Origin: an uncultured Chlorobiaceae bacterium
GTDB lineage: Bacteria; Bacteroidota; Chlorobiia; Chlorobiales; Chlorobiaceae
Assembly (NCBI GenBank): GCA_903994635.1
Contig: CAJEXQ010000006.1
Coordinates: forward strand, 1 to 64,000
Direction of reading: 5' to 3'
DNA: 64,000 nt
In this document: positions 48,581-57,795 of the stretch, one piece after another
How the letters are laid out: every line of letters begins with the position of its first letter
Position numbering within the stretch: position 1 is the stretch's first letter
Notes under the pieces: model-generated
What the model was told of the DNA's origin: nothing
Databases searched by the model: none
Seen by the model: the letters and a program-made list of their open reading frames with translations, nothing else
Program-made: the position numbers and the translations under genes

Positions 48581-49085
48581 TGGTCAAACGCTGTTGATCG
48601 CCATCTCAGGCAACTGCAAAATGATGGGACACTCCGCAAGCTTTCAATGGATCTGTAACTATTGCCCAAAGCAGACTGTTTTTGGTGAAGCACCCGTTGA
48701 CGATAAAACGTTGGTGCAGGCTTTTCTCAAAGATCACCGATTTCTGTTGACATCTCCCAACGCCTATAACTCTTTGGGGGTTGGTACAACACAACTGTAC
48801 AACAAAACAGTTGTTTACAACCATAAAAGGCACGGCAATTTCAAATTAGGTGGGCGCACGTTCGACTTTCGAAAAAAAGCTTTTTTTCCCCTGAAACCCT
48901 TTCCTGAATTTTTGTTGGTGGATCTTGTCAACAACATCAAAGAGCTGGCTGAAGATGAAGAGCTGGTGCTCTCTCATGTCAAAGAAAAAGCTCACTCCAT
49001 GGACACGATAAAACTTGCCAGAGCTATCCGGGAGTATGGAGGGGCAAGAGCACAAAAATTATTTGCAACATCATCAGTGAACAAT
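48578..49085 (+). pseudogene. DUF6088 antitoxin remnant (copy A)
   Basis: From about 48578 the DNA parallels the intact DUF6088 gene at 57166. The 5' third is missing, there are early frame errors, and a TAA (from TAC) falls in what should be MGLYYRPK. From PKQTVFGEAPVDDKTLVQ on it is open and nearly identical to copy B. DUF6088 proteins are cognate antitoxins of AbiEii-type nucleotidyltransferase toxins. Confidence 0.75.
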
Positions 49086-49266
49086 GCCAAGCATTGTCGC
49101 CAACAACATGTCGATTGCTCCTGCACTGGTTGAAAAAGATTATTGGATCATACACTGCCTGTATGGATTGCAGAAAATGAAACTGACCTTTGAGCTGACT
49201 CTACTACAAAAACCAACCACAATTCGACAGCATAATTCACCGGATTCATTCCATATTTTACACTGA
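49084..49266 (+). pseudogene. AbiEii-type toxin remnant (copy A)
   Basis: The frame starts MPSIVANNMSIAPALVEKD and matches the toxin remnant at 57776. Relative to copy B it lacks 39 bp near the start and the block that encodes the GGTSLSKGY catalytic segment, then shifts frame (LLQKPTTIRQHNS). Only about 40 true codons remain. Confidence 0.7.
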
Positions 49267-49311
49267 TAGCTGCATATAAATAAAGGCTCTCTCTACCAAC
49301 GACTGATTGCA

Positions 49312-49434
49312 ATGCGCATAGCTGAAGCGGTGGCCGACACGTCTGTTGTTTTGGTTGCGGGGCCACGCCAGGCAGGCAAAACAACCCTGGTGCGGCGGAT
49401 GGCAATCGAAGGGATGGTGCCAGTCAAACGCTGA
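49312..49434 (+). pseudogene. P-loop fragment of an AAA_14/DUF4143-type ATPase
   Basis: The ATG at 49312 gives 40 codons: MRIAEAVADTSVVLVAGPRQ, then AGKTTLVRR, a complete Walker A, and a stop after VPVKR. It is the N-terminal scrap of a protein like the one encoded just downstream at 49523, but from a different subfamily (GPRQAGKTT versus GMRRSGKTT). Confidence 0.6.
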
Positions 49435-49522
49435 ATAAGAAGCTGTCTATGGATCGGAAAAGAGAAAACAATCACCTATATTGTCCTTTTAAAACGAACA
49501 CTATAGCAATAAATCATCCTTT

Positions 49523-50839
49523 ATGAAAGGCTATCTGAGAGGCATAATCCGCCAAAAGATTGTTGATGCCCAGGCAGCGCCTCTGCCGGAATTCACCTTC
49601 AGGGATACGAGAGTGCCTGAAGTGAAGGGTAAAGCTATTGCTGTCATCGGGATGAGGCGCTCAGGAAAAACAACATTGCTGAAGCAAATCATCTCTGAAC
49701 GGGTGAAGCAGGGAGTACCTCGTGAAGGAATGCTCTATTTCAGTTTTGAGGATGAACGGCTCGCTGGTATGGAGAGCAGTGACCTGGATATTGTTGTCGA
49801 GGAGTTCTATCGTCTGTATCCGCAATTAAGAGGTCAAGAGAGAGTGGTGCTCTTTTTCGATGAAATACAGGTGGTGCCCGGCTGGGAACTTTTCATACGC
49901 CGTTTACTTGATACCGAAAATGCAGAGATTTTTATTTCAGGCTCTTCTTCCCGTCTGCTGTCGCGTGAAGTGGCCACGAGCATGAGAGGTCGTGCAATGG
50001 AAGCAGTTGTCTATCCTTTCAGTTTCAGGGAGTATCTCCGCCACAAAGGGGTTGAACCGTCAAAGCCAGTAGAAGAGTGGACAACATCTGATCGCTCAAC
50101 CATTGAGGGTGAACTTCGCAACTATCTTGCGTTTGGCGGATTTCCGGAAACGACCGGCATCACAGGGCGTGACCGCCAGGAGTTGCTTCGGGGCTATGTC
50201 GATGTTGCGCTCCTGCGTGACGTTATTGAGCGTTACGCCGTGACAAACCCGGTCGCATTGCGCTGGATGGTGCGTCAACTGCTTGGAAATGCAGCAGGTT
50301 CATTCAGCATTAACCGTTTTTACGCAGATTTAAAATCTCAGGGATTTTCTGTAGCAAAAGATACGCTGCACACCTATCTCGGTTATCTTGAAGACTCGTT
50401 TCTCCTCCAGACACTCTGCCTTGCAACCGATTCGGAGCGTCGCCGTATGGTTAATCCCCGAAAAGTCTATCCTGTTGATACCGGTCTTATCCCTCTTTTT
50501 GATCGATCAGGAAAAGAAAACAGCGGTCATGCTCTCGAAACTGCTGTTTTTCTTGAACTGGCAAGACGAGGTTATGAAACAGGGTATGTTCATACCACTT
50601 CAGGCTACGAGGTGGATTTTCTTGCCAGAGATATGACGAAGGGAGATGAGCTGATTCAGGTCTGCACTGACCTCACGCAATCAAGTACAAGAGAACGGGA
50701 GGTAAGAGCGCTCCTTGACGCAGCGCCCGAGTTTCGGAATGTACGGTTACAGGTGATAACACTGGAAGCACCTCCAAGAGTTGAATTTCCTCCAGAAATA
50801 ACCATCACACTCGCCAGTGAGTGGCTGCTTCTCGATTGA
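49523..50839 (+). CDS. ATP-binding protein, AAA_14 plus DUF4143
   Basis: The 438-aa protein has Walker A GMRRSGKTT at about 43-51, Walker B VVLFFDEIQ near residue 115, and SGSSSRLLSRE as sensor. The C-terminal DUF4143 part includes ELLRGYVDVALLRDVIERY and ends with the PD-(D/E)XK-like pattern ETAVFLELARRGYE...YEVDFLARD. These ATPases are very common in environmental bacteria and archaea, often in multiple mobile copies; their role is unknown. It appears intact. Confidence 0.85.
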   Translation: MKGYLRGIIRQKIVDAQAAPLPEFTFRDTRVPEVKGKAIAVIGMRRSGKTTLLKQIISERVKQGVPREGMLYFSFEDERLAGMESSDLDIVVEEFYRLYPQLRGQERVVLFFDEIQVVPGWELFIRRLLDTENAEIFISGSSSRLLSREVATSMRGRAMEAVVYPFSFREYLRHKGVEPSKPVEEWTTSDRSTIEGELRNYLAFGGFPETTGITGRDRQELLRGYVDVALLRDVIERYAVTNPVALRWMVRQLLGNAAGSFSINRFYADLKSQGFSVAKDTLHTYLGYLEDSFLLQTLCLATDSERRRMVNPRKVYPVDTGLIPLFDRSGKENSGHALETAVFLELARRGYETGYVHTTSGYEVDFLARDMTKGDELIQVCTDLTQSSTREREVRALLDAAPEFRNVRLQVITLEAPPRVEFPPEITITLASEWLLLD

Positions 50840-51147
50840 AAGCAAAAAAGCTTGCCGCGTGTCCATCAAGCACCTGCTTAGTGGCATCAAACCCCTTGCC
50901 AAACTCACCAGTCAATGATTCAGCCAGTCGCAACAGCAGCTTTTTGCCATAAGCAGCGCGTGGCAGCCCGACTTGCTCAAACTCCACGATATGGGCGACC
51001 AATTTCCCAACAGGTACGCACCTGAACGACATCCACTGTCCGCTTTGCCTCTTTGCGAGCATCAGCAATCAGAGTACGCAACTGAGCAAGCAACACATCG
51101 ATATTCACCGAGAGACTCCGATCATTTTCATGCATAGCCATCTCCAT
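50820..51147 (-). pseudogene. DUF1016 N-terminal remnant (4 of 4), frameshifted
   Basis: Two minus-strand frames together give MHENDRSLSVNIDVLLAQLR, then VVQVRTCWEIG in one frame and AHIVEFEQVGLPRAAYGKKLL in another: the start of a YhcG-like DUF1016 protein with an indel near 51000. After GKGFDAT the sequence leaves the family, running convergently into the end of the AAA_14 gene. Confidence 0.7.
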
Positions 51148-51268
51148 AGTTGCATGTTGAAAAGTCCCACAGCCTGTGGGACAAATTGCGGTTGCTGCAT
51201 TATACCGTGACCCATTTTTTTTACTTCGACAAATAATACGCATAATCCACGAATAGCTTGATAACTGG

Positions 51269-51607
51269 ATGGTGAAAAAGATCATGATAACAAACAGAAG
51301 AAGCGCAACAGCGGTAATTCCAACAACGGAATTGGGAGGAAACCCAGTTACCGGCACACCAGTATCTCCCGCCAAAACCCATGAAGTGGCCGAATACGAC
51401 AATTGGTTCCTTCAGGAAATTGAGAACGGCTTGACCGAAGCCAACGATCCAGAGACCCGGTGGGTATCGGATGACGAAGCTAACCGCAGTTGGGAAAAAA
51501 AGCTGACTGAACTGATCAAATCTTCTCTCTCAGCAAGAGAGCTTTTGCAAAAAAAGTTAGATTATCTTCATCAAGTCGTACTTTCACTCTCACAAACACC
51601 CGGAACG
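51269..51607 (+). CDS. antitoxin-like N-terminal region in front of an AbrB antitoxin
   Basis: The frame starts MVKKIMITNRRSATAVIPTT and includes AEYDNWFLQEIENGLTEAND and ETRWVSDDEANRSWEKKL, which looks like a RelB/CopG-type antitoxin (a partial copy lies at 48015). It continues in frame through a helical linker (SARELLQKKLDYLHQVVL) into the AbrB-type antitoxin that begins MTQVRVRNKH at 51608. It could be one fused regulator or two remnants joined. Confidence 0.5.
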
Positions 51608-51712
51608 ATGACACAAGTCCGCGTCAGAAATAAACACCAGATCACCATACCCGCACGCATCGCTGAATCGGCTAACATCAAGCCAGACGACTTGCTTGAG
51701 GCTGCCTATAAT

Positions 51713-53594
51713 CCTGAAAGTAGGATAAAGCGCACACTATTTGCTGGTCACTCCCAGATATCCCAGGAACAACCTGTCTCTGGCTACTGATTCGGTAGAC
51801 CAACGGTAGTTGCCCATAGGTGTTCGCACGTTGGTCGTTTCAATGCAGTCGAACCAGTCCAGAATCTGGGCGAGTGATCGTTGCTCAAGCCACTTGTCCA
51901 GTTGATTTTCGAGCTTGACAAGCGCGGCGGTCTTTTCGCTTTTGTTCTTTCCAAGCCCTTCTCGCATTTCCTTGATTTTCTTCGTCAGAAAGCAGTGATA
52001 ACCCAGTGAGACAAACTGCACGAACTGCCTTCCCCGCAGATTGTCGGGGTACCATGTGCGCGGCCGTGCTCCATCAAGCCCCCCCTTATTCACCGCGAAG
52101 AGCTCCTCTATTTTTTCACGCAGTCGATAGTTTTCAAGCGCGGTGAACGTATCCATGCTCTGATTGCTGACGAGCGCGAAATAGCCGAAGTATTTCTTTG
52201 CTTCGGCGGTGGCTTTGTCGTTGAAGCCAACCTTCACTTGTCCACCGCGCCCCTTTTTCGAACAGACCAGGTACCTGTCTATCTTTCTTTGCGCGGATTT
52301 TGTGAACTCCGTTACTCCATCTTCCACTTGAGCCTTTAACTCAAGCAAGTCTTTACGGAAGGCAAGTTGCTTCCTTGTGTCGTTGTCGGGGGAATAGAAG
52401 ACATGCACATAAAGGCGGCGCAAGAATGTCTCTTCTTCTCCTGCCAGCTTGCCGTTGCGAGACCGCTGGCGCAGTTGACGGAACTCGTGCGTTCTCATCG
52501 TCATAGCACCGCAAACAGACGGATCAAATGGACAAGTGCTGGACATGCTCGCCAGCGTATCACGAAGCACGTCCACTGCTTCGCGAACCCAAGTGATGTT
52601 TGGGTCGACCAGAGTCAGGAATTTCATGTTGCGCGAGGCGAATTTCATCATGTTCTCCTGACTGTAGTAACCATTGTCAGTGACGATCAAGGGCTTCTCA
52701 AGGCTAAAGCACTTCAACTGTGTCAGGGTGTTCTCAATGGATATGACATCCGGGACATTACCGGGCTGCTTGGCGAAGGCCAGAGGCTCGCGCTCCTTGA
52801 CGGAATATAAGGTCAGAAGCTTGATGGTGTTCAGTCCGTCACCGTCCTTGTTAAACCCGCGCCGCGCCTCTAACTGATTCTCGGAGTAGGTTGATATCGT
52901 GGTCGAATCGAACGCCAGCACAGGGTGTTTGCCCAGGCGATCCGCACGGAAGGAGAAGTAGCGTTGCACGCCATCCTCGTTGCGCCCGACACTTTTGAAC
53001 AAGTCGCCGTAAACGTCTTCGGTGATAGCTTCGCCGTATGGAAGGGAGTGCATTACCTGCCAACCCTCAAGGCGTGGCAAGGTGTTTCCGCCGGAACCGA
53101 TCCAGTATCGCGCAATGGAGAGGATCTTGGCTGCGTCGCCCTCGCTGAACGAAAATCGCACGTCATCGTCAATGCCGGAAGCAGTTCCGACCCACTCCAA
53201 AATATCCGTAAGGCCGCTGTGCTTGCGCACCGCGCAAGCCACGGCTTCCTCACCTTTGCGTTTCTTCGGACGTGTGGTGATTACCTCCTGTGTCCCCGAC
53301 TTGATTTTCCCCTTGAGCTTCTGGCTGACTGTATAGGTCTTTCTGGCCTGTTCATTATAGGCCGTAACCCGCTCATAGAGGTAAATATCGCCGTTCGGGC
53401 GCCGTTCACGCCGTTCACCAACGTGAGTTTTTCCAGTTACTGGTTTAGACATGGGGTAAACTCCTTTTTATCGTGTTTTCCTTATAATACATACGTACAC
53501 GTTAAAAAGCAAGAAAAAAGCACGATTTTGCTTGGAAATCGTGTCCGTGCGGTGATGTTTTTCGTTCATGTGTTCGCTTTATCCGACTTTCAGG
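51713..53594. mobile_element. complete IS (IS1634-like, IS4-type), 1882 bp with 7-bp TSD
   Basis: Left end CCTGAAAGTAGGATAAAGCG (51713 on) and right end, read inverted from 53594, CCTGAAAGTCGGATAAAGCG form imperfect inverted repeats of about 23 bp with two mismatches. The element is flanked by the direct repeat CTATAAT at 51706-51712 and 53595-53601. It holds one transposase gene and appears recently inserted and structurally complete. The IS1634-type assignment comes from the transposase sequence. Confidence 0.9.
51737..53452 (-). CDS. IS1634-like DDE transposase
   Basis: The 571-aa protein starts MSKPVTGKTHVGERRERRPN, with AAGGAG nine bases upstream. DDE-type landmarks are LAFDSTTISTYS (first Asp), PLIVTDNGYYSQENM (second Asp) and the late YRLREKIEELFAVNKGG (Glu, in the YREK-type motif of IS4-related transposases). 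Intact, and nearly fills the IS. Its stop lies 24 bp from the left end. Confidence 0.88.
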   Translation of the reverse strand: MSKPVTGKTHVGERRERRPNGDIYLYERVTAYNEQARKTYTVSQKLKGKIKSGTQEVITTRPKKRKGEEAVACAVRKHSGLTDILEWVGTASGIDDDVRFSFSEGDAAKILSIARYWIGSGGNTLPRLEGWQVMHSLPYGEAITEDVYGDLFKSVGRNEDGVQRYFSFRADRLGKHPVLAFDSTTISTYSENQLEARRGFNKDGDGLNTIKLLTLYSVKEREPLAFAKQPGNVPDVISIENTLTQLKCFSLEKPLIVTDNGYYSQENMMKFASRNMKFLTLVDPNITWVREAVDVLRDTLASMSSTCPFDPSVCGAMTMRTHEFRQLRQRSRNGKLAGEEETFLRRLYVHVFYSPDNDTRKQLAFRKDLLELKAQVEDGVTEFTKSAQRKIDRYLVCSKKGRGGQVKVGFNDKATAEAKKYFGYFALVSNQSMDTFTALENYRLREKIEELFAVNKGGLDGARPRTWYPDNLRGRQFVQFVSLGYHCFLTKKIKEMREGLGKNKSEKTAALVKLENQLDKWLEQRSLAQILDWFDCIETTNVRTPMGNYRWSTESVARDRLFLGYLGVTSK

Positions 53595-53738
53595 CTATAA
53601 TAATGGGGTTGTGACACTGATACCGATATCACGCAAAAAGCGGAAAGAATCTGCGATGAATTATGCTGGAATCGCACAAGGTACTTGGGGAAAAACCACT
53701 CTCGACATTGATACTGAATTACATAAAAGCCGTGATTC

Positions 53739-53897
53739 ATGGGAACAATAGAGGAAACACTCAAGCGGTTACAGGGGCACAGGGTCTATCTGGACACCAA
53801 TGTTTTCATCTACTTTCTGGATCGTAATCCTGACTTTTTTCCAGTGGAAATTGACTTTCCGCTTTTTATCCGAGCAGGAGGCCCAGCGGCTCTTTAA
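53739..53897 (+). pseudogene. PIN-domain toxin, truncated after ~35 residues
   Basis: The start overlaps the end of the AbrB antitoxin by 13 bases. MGTIEETLKRLQGHRVYLDT and NVFIYFLDRNPDFF give the PIN N-terminus with the first catalytic Asp. From about 53842 the sequence switches to antisense of a YgjP-type protease and stops at 53897. The remaining acidic residues are lost, so the toxin is dead. Confidence 0.8.
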
Positions 53898-54217
53898 TTC
53901 CAGCACTGCAATCTCGTCAATGGTGAGCCCCATCATGCTGGCGTATTTGTGAACACGAGAGGGGATAAACTTGTTGCCCCGTTTCCGATAAAACTCTTTG
54001 AACAGGCTGTGAAGGGTTTCACATGGCCCTTCTGGGGCATAAAAATAACGCACTTTGCATTCAATCTCTTTTGCCTCTCCATGGTATTGCAGATAGTAAT
54101 TTCTGCCCAGATAGAGAAACGATTCCCCGTTTACCGCCTCACGCCTGGTGGCATTTTCGTTCAGCAGCCCCCGTCTGGTCTGGTATTTGTGGATTTTATA
54201 CTCATTGGCAATGATTA
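53842..54217 (-). pseudogene. YgjP-type metalloprotease, middle fragment
   Basis: One frame covers EYKIHKYQTRRGLLNENATR, NYYLQYHGEAKEIECK and KSRWASCSDKKRKVNFHWK, closely matching residues about 47-165 of the intact protease at 58288. It lacks the start and the HELCH zinc site. Its left end falls at the sequence CCAGTGGAAA, the same place where the fragment at 56875 begins. Confidence 0.8.
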
Positions 54218-54328
54218 TGCAAATTAAACTATTTCAAGATAATAAGTTACATGATTATATTATATCATATCATCATAGCCACAATTCCCGTTCTTCTGGA
54301 CTTCCAAGATGCTTGCCAACAATCGACT

Positions 54329-54925
54329 TCATGATGTGTGAAGAATATTTCTGACCAATCGGTAAACAGTTGTGCCTGTCTCTTTTGGCCAGGTGTCGTG
54401 CTGGTTGTTATTCCGCTGTTCTGCCCGGCGAATGGCTGCAGCAATCATTTCAACCGTAATCTTGCGGGCATCTATTCCTTTATCATATTCGGGCAGATAT
54501 CGCTTTAACCGTTCTGAACACTCGCGGGATGTAGAAATTCCTGAAGCTTCTTCAAAATGAAGTAAAAGCCAGTATTCAAACTTTGGGTTACTCAGTGCAA
54601 AACCAAAGTTTTTCTGAGTGGTTGACCATGTATAAAGCTGATCGAGTTGATTTTCATCCCACTGGTCACGGTCGGCAATTAACCACGCTTCGTCTGAACT
54701 TTTCAGGCTCTCTTTTTTGAGATAGTGTTCCATTTTTTTTAACAGTGCCAGAGGGGCCAAGCCCTCTTTTGTTTTGAGACAATGCACTTTGATGACTGAG
54801 TGATTGTTTTGTAACAGATCGAAATATTCTGGCTCCGTTTTATTTCCTTCAGTGGCCAGAACAAAAAGTTTCCGGTATCTTCGCTCACCGATGCGCCGTT
54901 GAAAGTCTCTTCTTGGTGTGGCCAT
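54329..54925 (-). CDS. RloB-like TOPRIM-type effector (pair 2)
   Basis: The 198-aa product shows LFVLATEGNKTEPEYFDLL (Glu 26) and AWLIADRDQWDEN (the DxD pair), then FALSNPKFEYWLLLHFEEA, all RloB landmarks. It overlaps the stop of the RloA gene upstream (TAATG), so the two are coupled. It is clearly divergent from the RloB at 13363, with a shorter C-terminus. The predicted role is nuclease effector of an abortive-infection pair. Confidence 0.78.
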   Translation of the reverse strand: MATPRRDFQRRIGERRYRKLFVLATEGNKTEPEYFDLLQNNHSVIKVHCLKTKEGLAPLALLKKMEHYLKKESLKSSDEAWLIADRDQWDENQLDQLYTWSTTQKNFGFALSNPKFEYWLLLHFEEASGISTSRECSERLKRYLPEYDKGIDARKITVEMIAAAIRRAEQRNNNQHDTWPKETGTTVYRLVRNILHTS

Positions 54926-56268
54926 TACTCTCCCACTGTAGTTTTTTTATCGCAGGGGTTCATCATCATTGGCATAAGGCTGGTGCGCATTCTTGGTATG
55001 CCTCCGAGTCGGCCCTGGAGATAACTTTTCCGGATATCCTTGTCGTAGCGGACATCTTTATAGTCGCTGAATGACCACAGGCAGGATGAGCCTGACGCAT
55101 TGCGTTCAGCGACCCACATTTCATCACGCCGGAACAGTTGCTGATCCATCAGCAGAACGTCATGGGTGGTGAACAAGAGCTGGCAACGACTCTCCTGTGA
55201 ACAGTTTTCAAGATAGCCTTCCAGTAGTGAGCGGGTCAGCAGGGTGTGGAGGCTCCGATCAAGTTCATCAATGACATAGACCTTTTTTGATGAGGGGGCG
55301 GAGAGTTCCAGAAAGGCTGGCAAGAGCTCAATAACCCGCCGGGAGCCATCCGACTCCTGTTGTAACTCGAATTTGGCCTCTGTTCCGTCTGTTTTTTGAT
55401 GAAAGGTTACCAGCTTCCAGGCAATAAGTTCACCCTCTTTTCGAGTGACCACATAGCGGTCAAGATCAGGCTCCAGTCGTATCGCTTTTCCCTCTTTGAC
55501 CTCTTCCTGTATCAGGTTTTTTATGGTATCAGGAAATGGCAGATTTTCAAACGGGATTTTCTCGCCTCCGAGATGAGTGATTCCGGTGTCAAGTTTTGGC
55601 AGCATGCTATTCATGGTGGCATACAGTGGATGCCCTTCATCCAGAAACTGCTCGAATGGTTCAAATCTTGAATCGGGAGCGACCAGTTCCAGAATATTTT
55701 TAAACCAGTTGTAGACCGGGCGGAAGGTTTCAACTTTTTGTGAAACCGAGTTGGTGAGAAATAACTGATTATCCCGTGTGCCCTGAAAGGCAAACTCAAG
55801 GAATGGGCGCTGTTCAAGGCCAGCGCCAAAATCTATTGCTCCATGGTGCCGGTGGTAGAGTGTTTTTTCACTGCCCGATGTAATTTCGATCAGTTTCTCT
55901 TCCAGAACAGCTTTTCGGGTCAGCGTAAAACTGAATTCGTAGATCGCTTCATCAATGAGGAGTTCAAATGAAAAATTGGAAGGCTTTGACGCGCATTGCG
56001 TATCGAGGCGGAAGGTGTCGACGGGAATGAGGGCATCGGGAAGCGTTCCCCTGACTACCAGATTTTTGGCAAAACTCAGCGCCTTGAAAAAGTTTGTCTT
56101 TCCCGAGGCATTGCCGCCATAAATGGCCGCGATCGGCAGTATCCGTGTCGAGTATTTTGCTACCTTTGGAACGCGCTCGCTATGCTGCCGTTCGCGGCTG
56201 GCAATCATGGAGAAGGAGACCGGCTCCATGAAGGAGGCCCAGTTTTCAAGAGAGAAATTGATTAACAC
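54925..56268 (-). CDS. RloA-like AAA ATPase (pair 2)
   Basis: The 447-aa product starts [20 protein letters not shown]. Walker A GGNASGKT is at 51-58, Walker B in [16 protein letters not shown] and the switch His in [10 protein letters not shown]. The ending [14 protein letters not shown] is shared in form with pair 1 (GYLVGRYGAIPFI), supporting common family membership despite low overall similarity. Followed without gap by RloB. The pair looks intact and has its own AT-rich upstream region beyond 56270. Confidence 0.8.
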   Translation of the reverse strand: MLINFSLENWASFMEPVSFSMIASRERQHSERVPKVAKYSTRILPIAAIYGGNASGKTNFFKALSFAKNLVVRGTLPDALIPVDTFRLDTQCASKPSNFSFELLIDEAIYEFSFTLTRKAVLEEKLIEITSGSEKTLYHRHHGAIDFGAGLEQRPFLEFAFQGTRDNQLFLTNSVSQKVETFRPVYNWFKNILELVAPDSRFEPFEQFLDEGHPLYATMNSMLPKLDTGITHLGGEKIPFENLPFPDTIKNLIQEEVKEGKAIRLEPDLDRYVVTRKEGELIAWKLVTFHQKTDGTEAKFELQQESDGSRRVIELLPAFLELSAPSSKKVYVIDELDRSLHTLLTRSLLEGYLENCSQESRCQLLFTTHDVLLMDQQLFRRDEMWVAERNASGSSCLWSFSDYKDVRYDKDIRKSYLQGRLGGIPRMRTSLMPMMMNPCDKKTTVGE

Positions 56269-56547
56269 AAGAAGGCTGTTTTATGAGATAAAATCACTTT
56301 CTGATGCCTTAAAATATTCTTTTCAGAAGATTATCCCTTATTGAAAGAGAAAATTTCTCATAGGATTGTTTTACTGGTGGTATTTTTCAGGGTATTGTCT
56401 CTTATGGTTTGATACTTTCTTGCAATCTCTTTGTACAATCGCCTTCAGGGGGAGTATCTTTCAAAAGAGAACGCCGTTGTTTTGGCCTCCGCGTTTCAGA
56501 AACTCCAGAAAGATTACTCTGGCCGGGAACAGGGTGGATGACCTGTG

Positions 56548-56832
56548 ATGAAACATCAATTCATAAAGATATCGACTGTAGATGTTCTCGATGGCTGTTC
56601 ACTGCGAATCCATTTTTATGATGGCGCAGTCAGAGAAATCAATCTTGAGCCCGTTTTGTAAGGCGAACTCTATGAACCGTTACGTAAGCATGATTTTTTC
56701 AGCCAAGTGACTGTTGATGATGAAGCTGGCACCGTTGTGTGGCCAAATGGAGCTGACTTTGACCCTGACCAGCTCTATGCTTGGGATGAACATGTTGATA
56801 CCTTTGCAAAGCAGATGCAGAGGATTGGGTAA
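56548..56832 (+). pseudogene. DUF2442 family protein with in-frame stop
   Basis: The ATG at 56548 gives TVDVLDGCSLRIHFYDGA and EINLEPVL, then TAA at 56659-56661, then in the same frame GELYEPLRKHDFFSQVTVDD and VVWPNGADFDPDQLY to a stop at 56832. The family normally reads LYGELYEPL here, so a Tyr codon (TAT/TAC) probably became TAA. DUF2442 proteins often pair with DUF4160; none is adjacent. Confidence 0.8.
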
Positions 56833-56874
56833 TCAGGAACCCTCACATACATACCGCACTCCCCCCCTCCCCTA

Positions 56875-57060
56875 TCACACCTCAAGCGCTGCGCCATAGA
56901 CTTTCAGCCAGGCGACCTGCTTTTGATATTCAGGATAATATTTGTCGACCTCATTCCAGAACTCCGCATTGTGTCTTTTGTGGTTGAAGTGACACAACTC
57001 ATGGACAATCAGGTAATCAATGACGCTTGCGGGAGCCATCATCACCTTCCAGTGGAAAAT
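56875..57060 (-). pseudogene. YgjP-type metalloprotease, C-terminal fragment
   Basis: The frame gives VMMAPASVIDYLIVHELCHF, then EFWNEVDKYYPEYQKQVAWL and ends GAALEV, the zinc-site half of the protease at 58288. It begins at FHWK, just where the fragment at 53842-54217 ends, so the two pieces together nearly rebuild one extra gene, but in inverted order along the chromosome. Confidence 0.8.
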
Positions 57061-57165
57061 TTAGCAGGCAATACTCACCACCACTCTTCCGGGAGGAAAA
57101 AGAAAGCTTTTGAAAATCAAATTTATATGTATAAAACAGAGTTACAATCGATTAGTGCATGACTT

Positions 57166-57795
57166 TTGAATGCAAAAGAGAGGCAAATCCGGGGCTACAT
57201 CATGACAGGGCTACGAGAAGTAAAAAAACAGCTTCGGCCAGGAATGGCGTACAGGCGATCGGATCTGCAGCAATGGTCAAACGCTGTTGATCGCCACATC
57301 AGGCAACTGCAAAATGATGGGACACTCCGCAAGTTCTCAATGGGTCTGTACTACCGCCCCAAGCAGACCGTTTTTGGTGAAGTACCCGTTGACGATAAAA
57401 CGTTGGTACAGGCTTTTCTCAAAGATCACCGATTTCTGTTGACATCTCCCAACGCCTATAACTCTTTGGGGGTTGGTACAACGCAACTGTACAACAAAAC
57501 GGTTGTTTACAACCACAAAAGGCACGGCAAGTTCAAATTAGGCGAACGCACGTTCGACTTTCGAAAAAAAGCTTTTTTCCCCCTGAAACCCTTCCCTGAA
57601 TTTTTGTTGGTTGATCTTGTCAACAACATCAAAGAGCTGGCTGAAGACGAAGAGCTGGTGCTCTCTCATGTCAAAGAAAAAGCGCACTCCATGGATAAAA
57701 TAAAACTTGCCAGAGCTATCCGTGAGTATGGAGGGGCAAGAGCACAAAAAATTTTTGAAACATCATCAGTAAACAATGCCAAAGTTACTGCATAA
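57166..57795 (+). CDS. DUF6088 antitoxin (copy B, intact)
   Basis: The 209-aa product starts at a TTG (57166) and contains an N-terminal winged-helix-like region (AYRRSDLQQWSNAVDRHIRQ, GTLRKFSMGLYYRP), then the conserved core RFLLTSPNAYNSLGVGTTQL and VYNHKRHGKFKLG. DUF6088 proteins accompany AbiEii/AbiGii-type nucleotidyltransferase toxins. The toxin gene starts inside its 3' end (57776) but is broken, leaving the antitoxin without an active partner here. Confidence 0.78.
   Translation: MNAKERQIRGYIMTGLREVKKQLRPGMAYRRSDLQQWSNAVDRHIRQLQNDGTLRKFSMGLYYRPKQTVFGEVPVDDKTLVQAFLKDHRFLLTSPNAYNSLGVGTTQLYNKTVVYNHKRHGKFKLGERTFDFRKKAFFPLKPFPEFLLVDLVNNIKELAEDEELVLSHVKEKAHSMDKIKLARAIREYGGARAQKIFETSSVNNAKVTA

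Larger units (their letters stand above)
51608..53751 (+). pseudogene. AbrB/SpoVT-type antitoxin interrupted by an insertion sequence
   Basis: The 5' part (MTQVRVRNKHQITIPARIA, then DDLLEAAYN) is the DNA-binding swapped-hairpin domain. The gene is cut at 51712 by an IS. Removing the IS and one copy of the 7-bp duplication restores the frame: LLEAAYN-NGVVTLIPISRKKR, then GIAQGTWGKTTLDIDTELH, stop at 53751. The reconstructed antitoxin overlaps the start of a PIN toxin at 53739, a standard VapBC-like arrangement. Confidence 0.8.
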
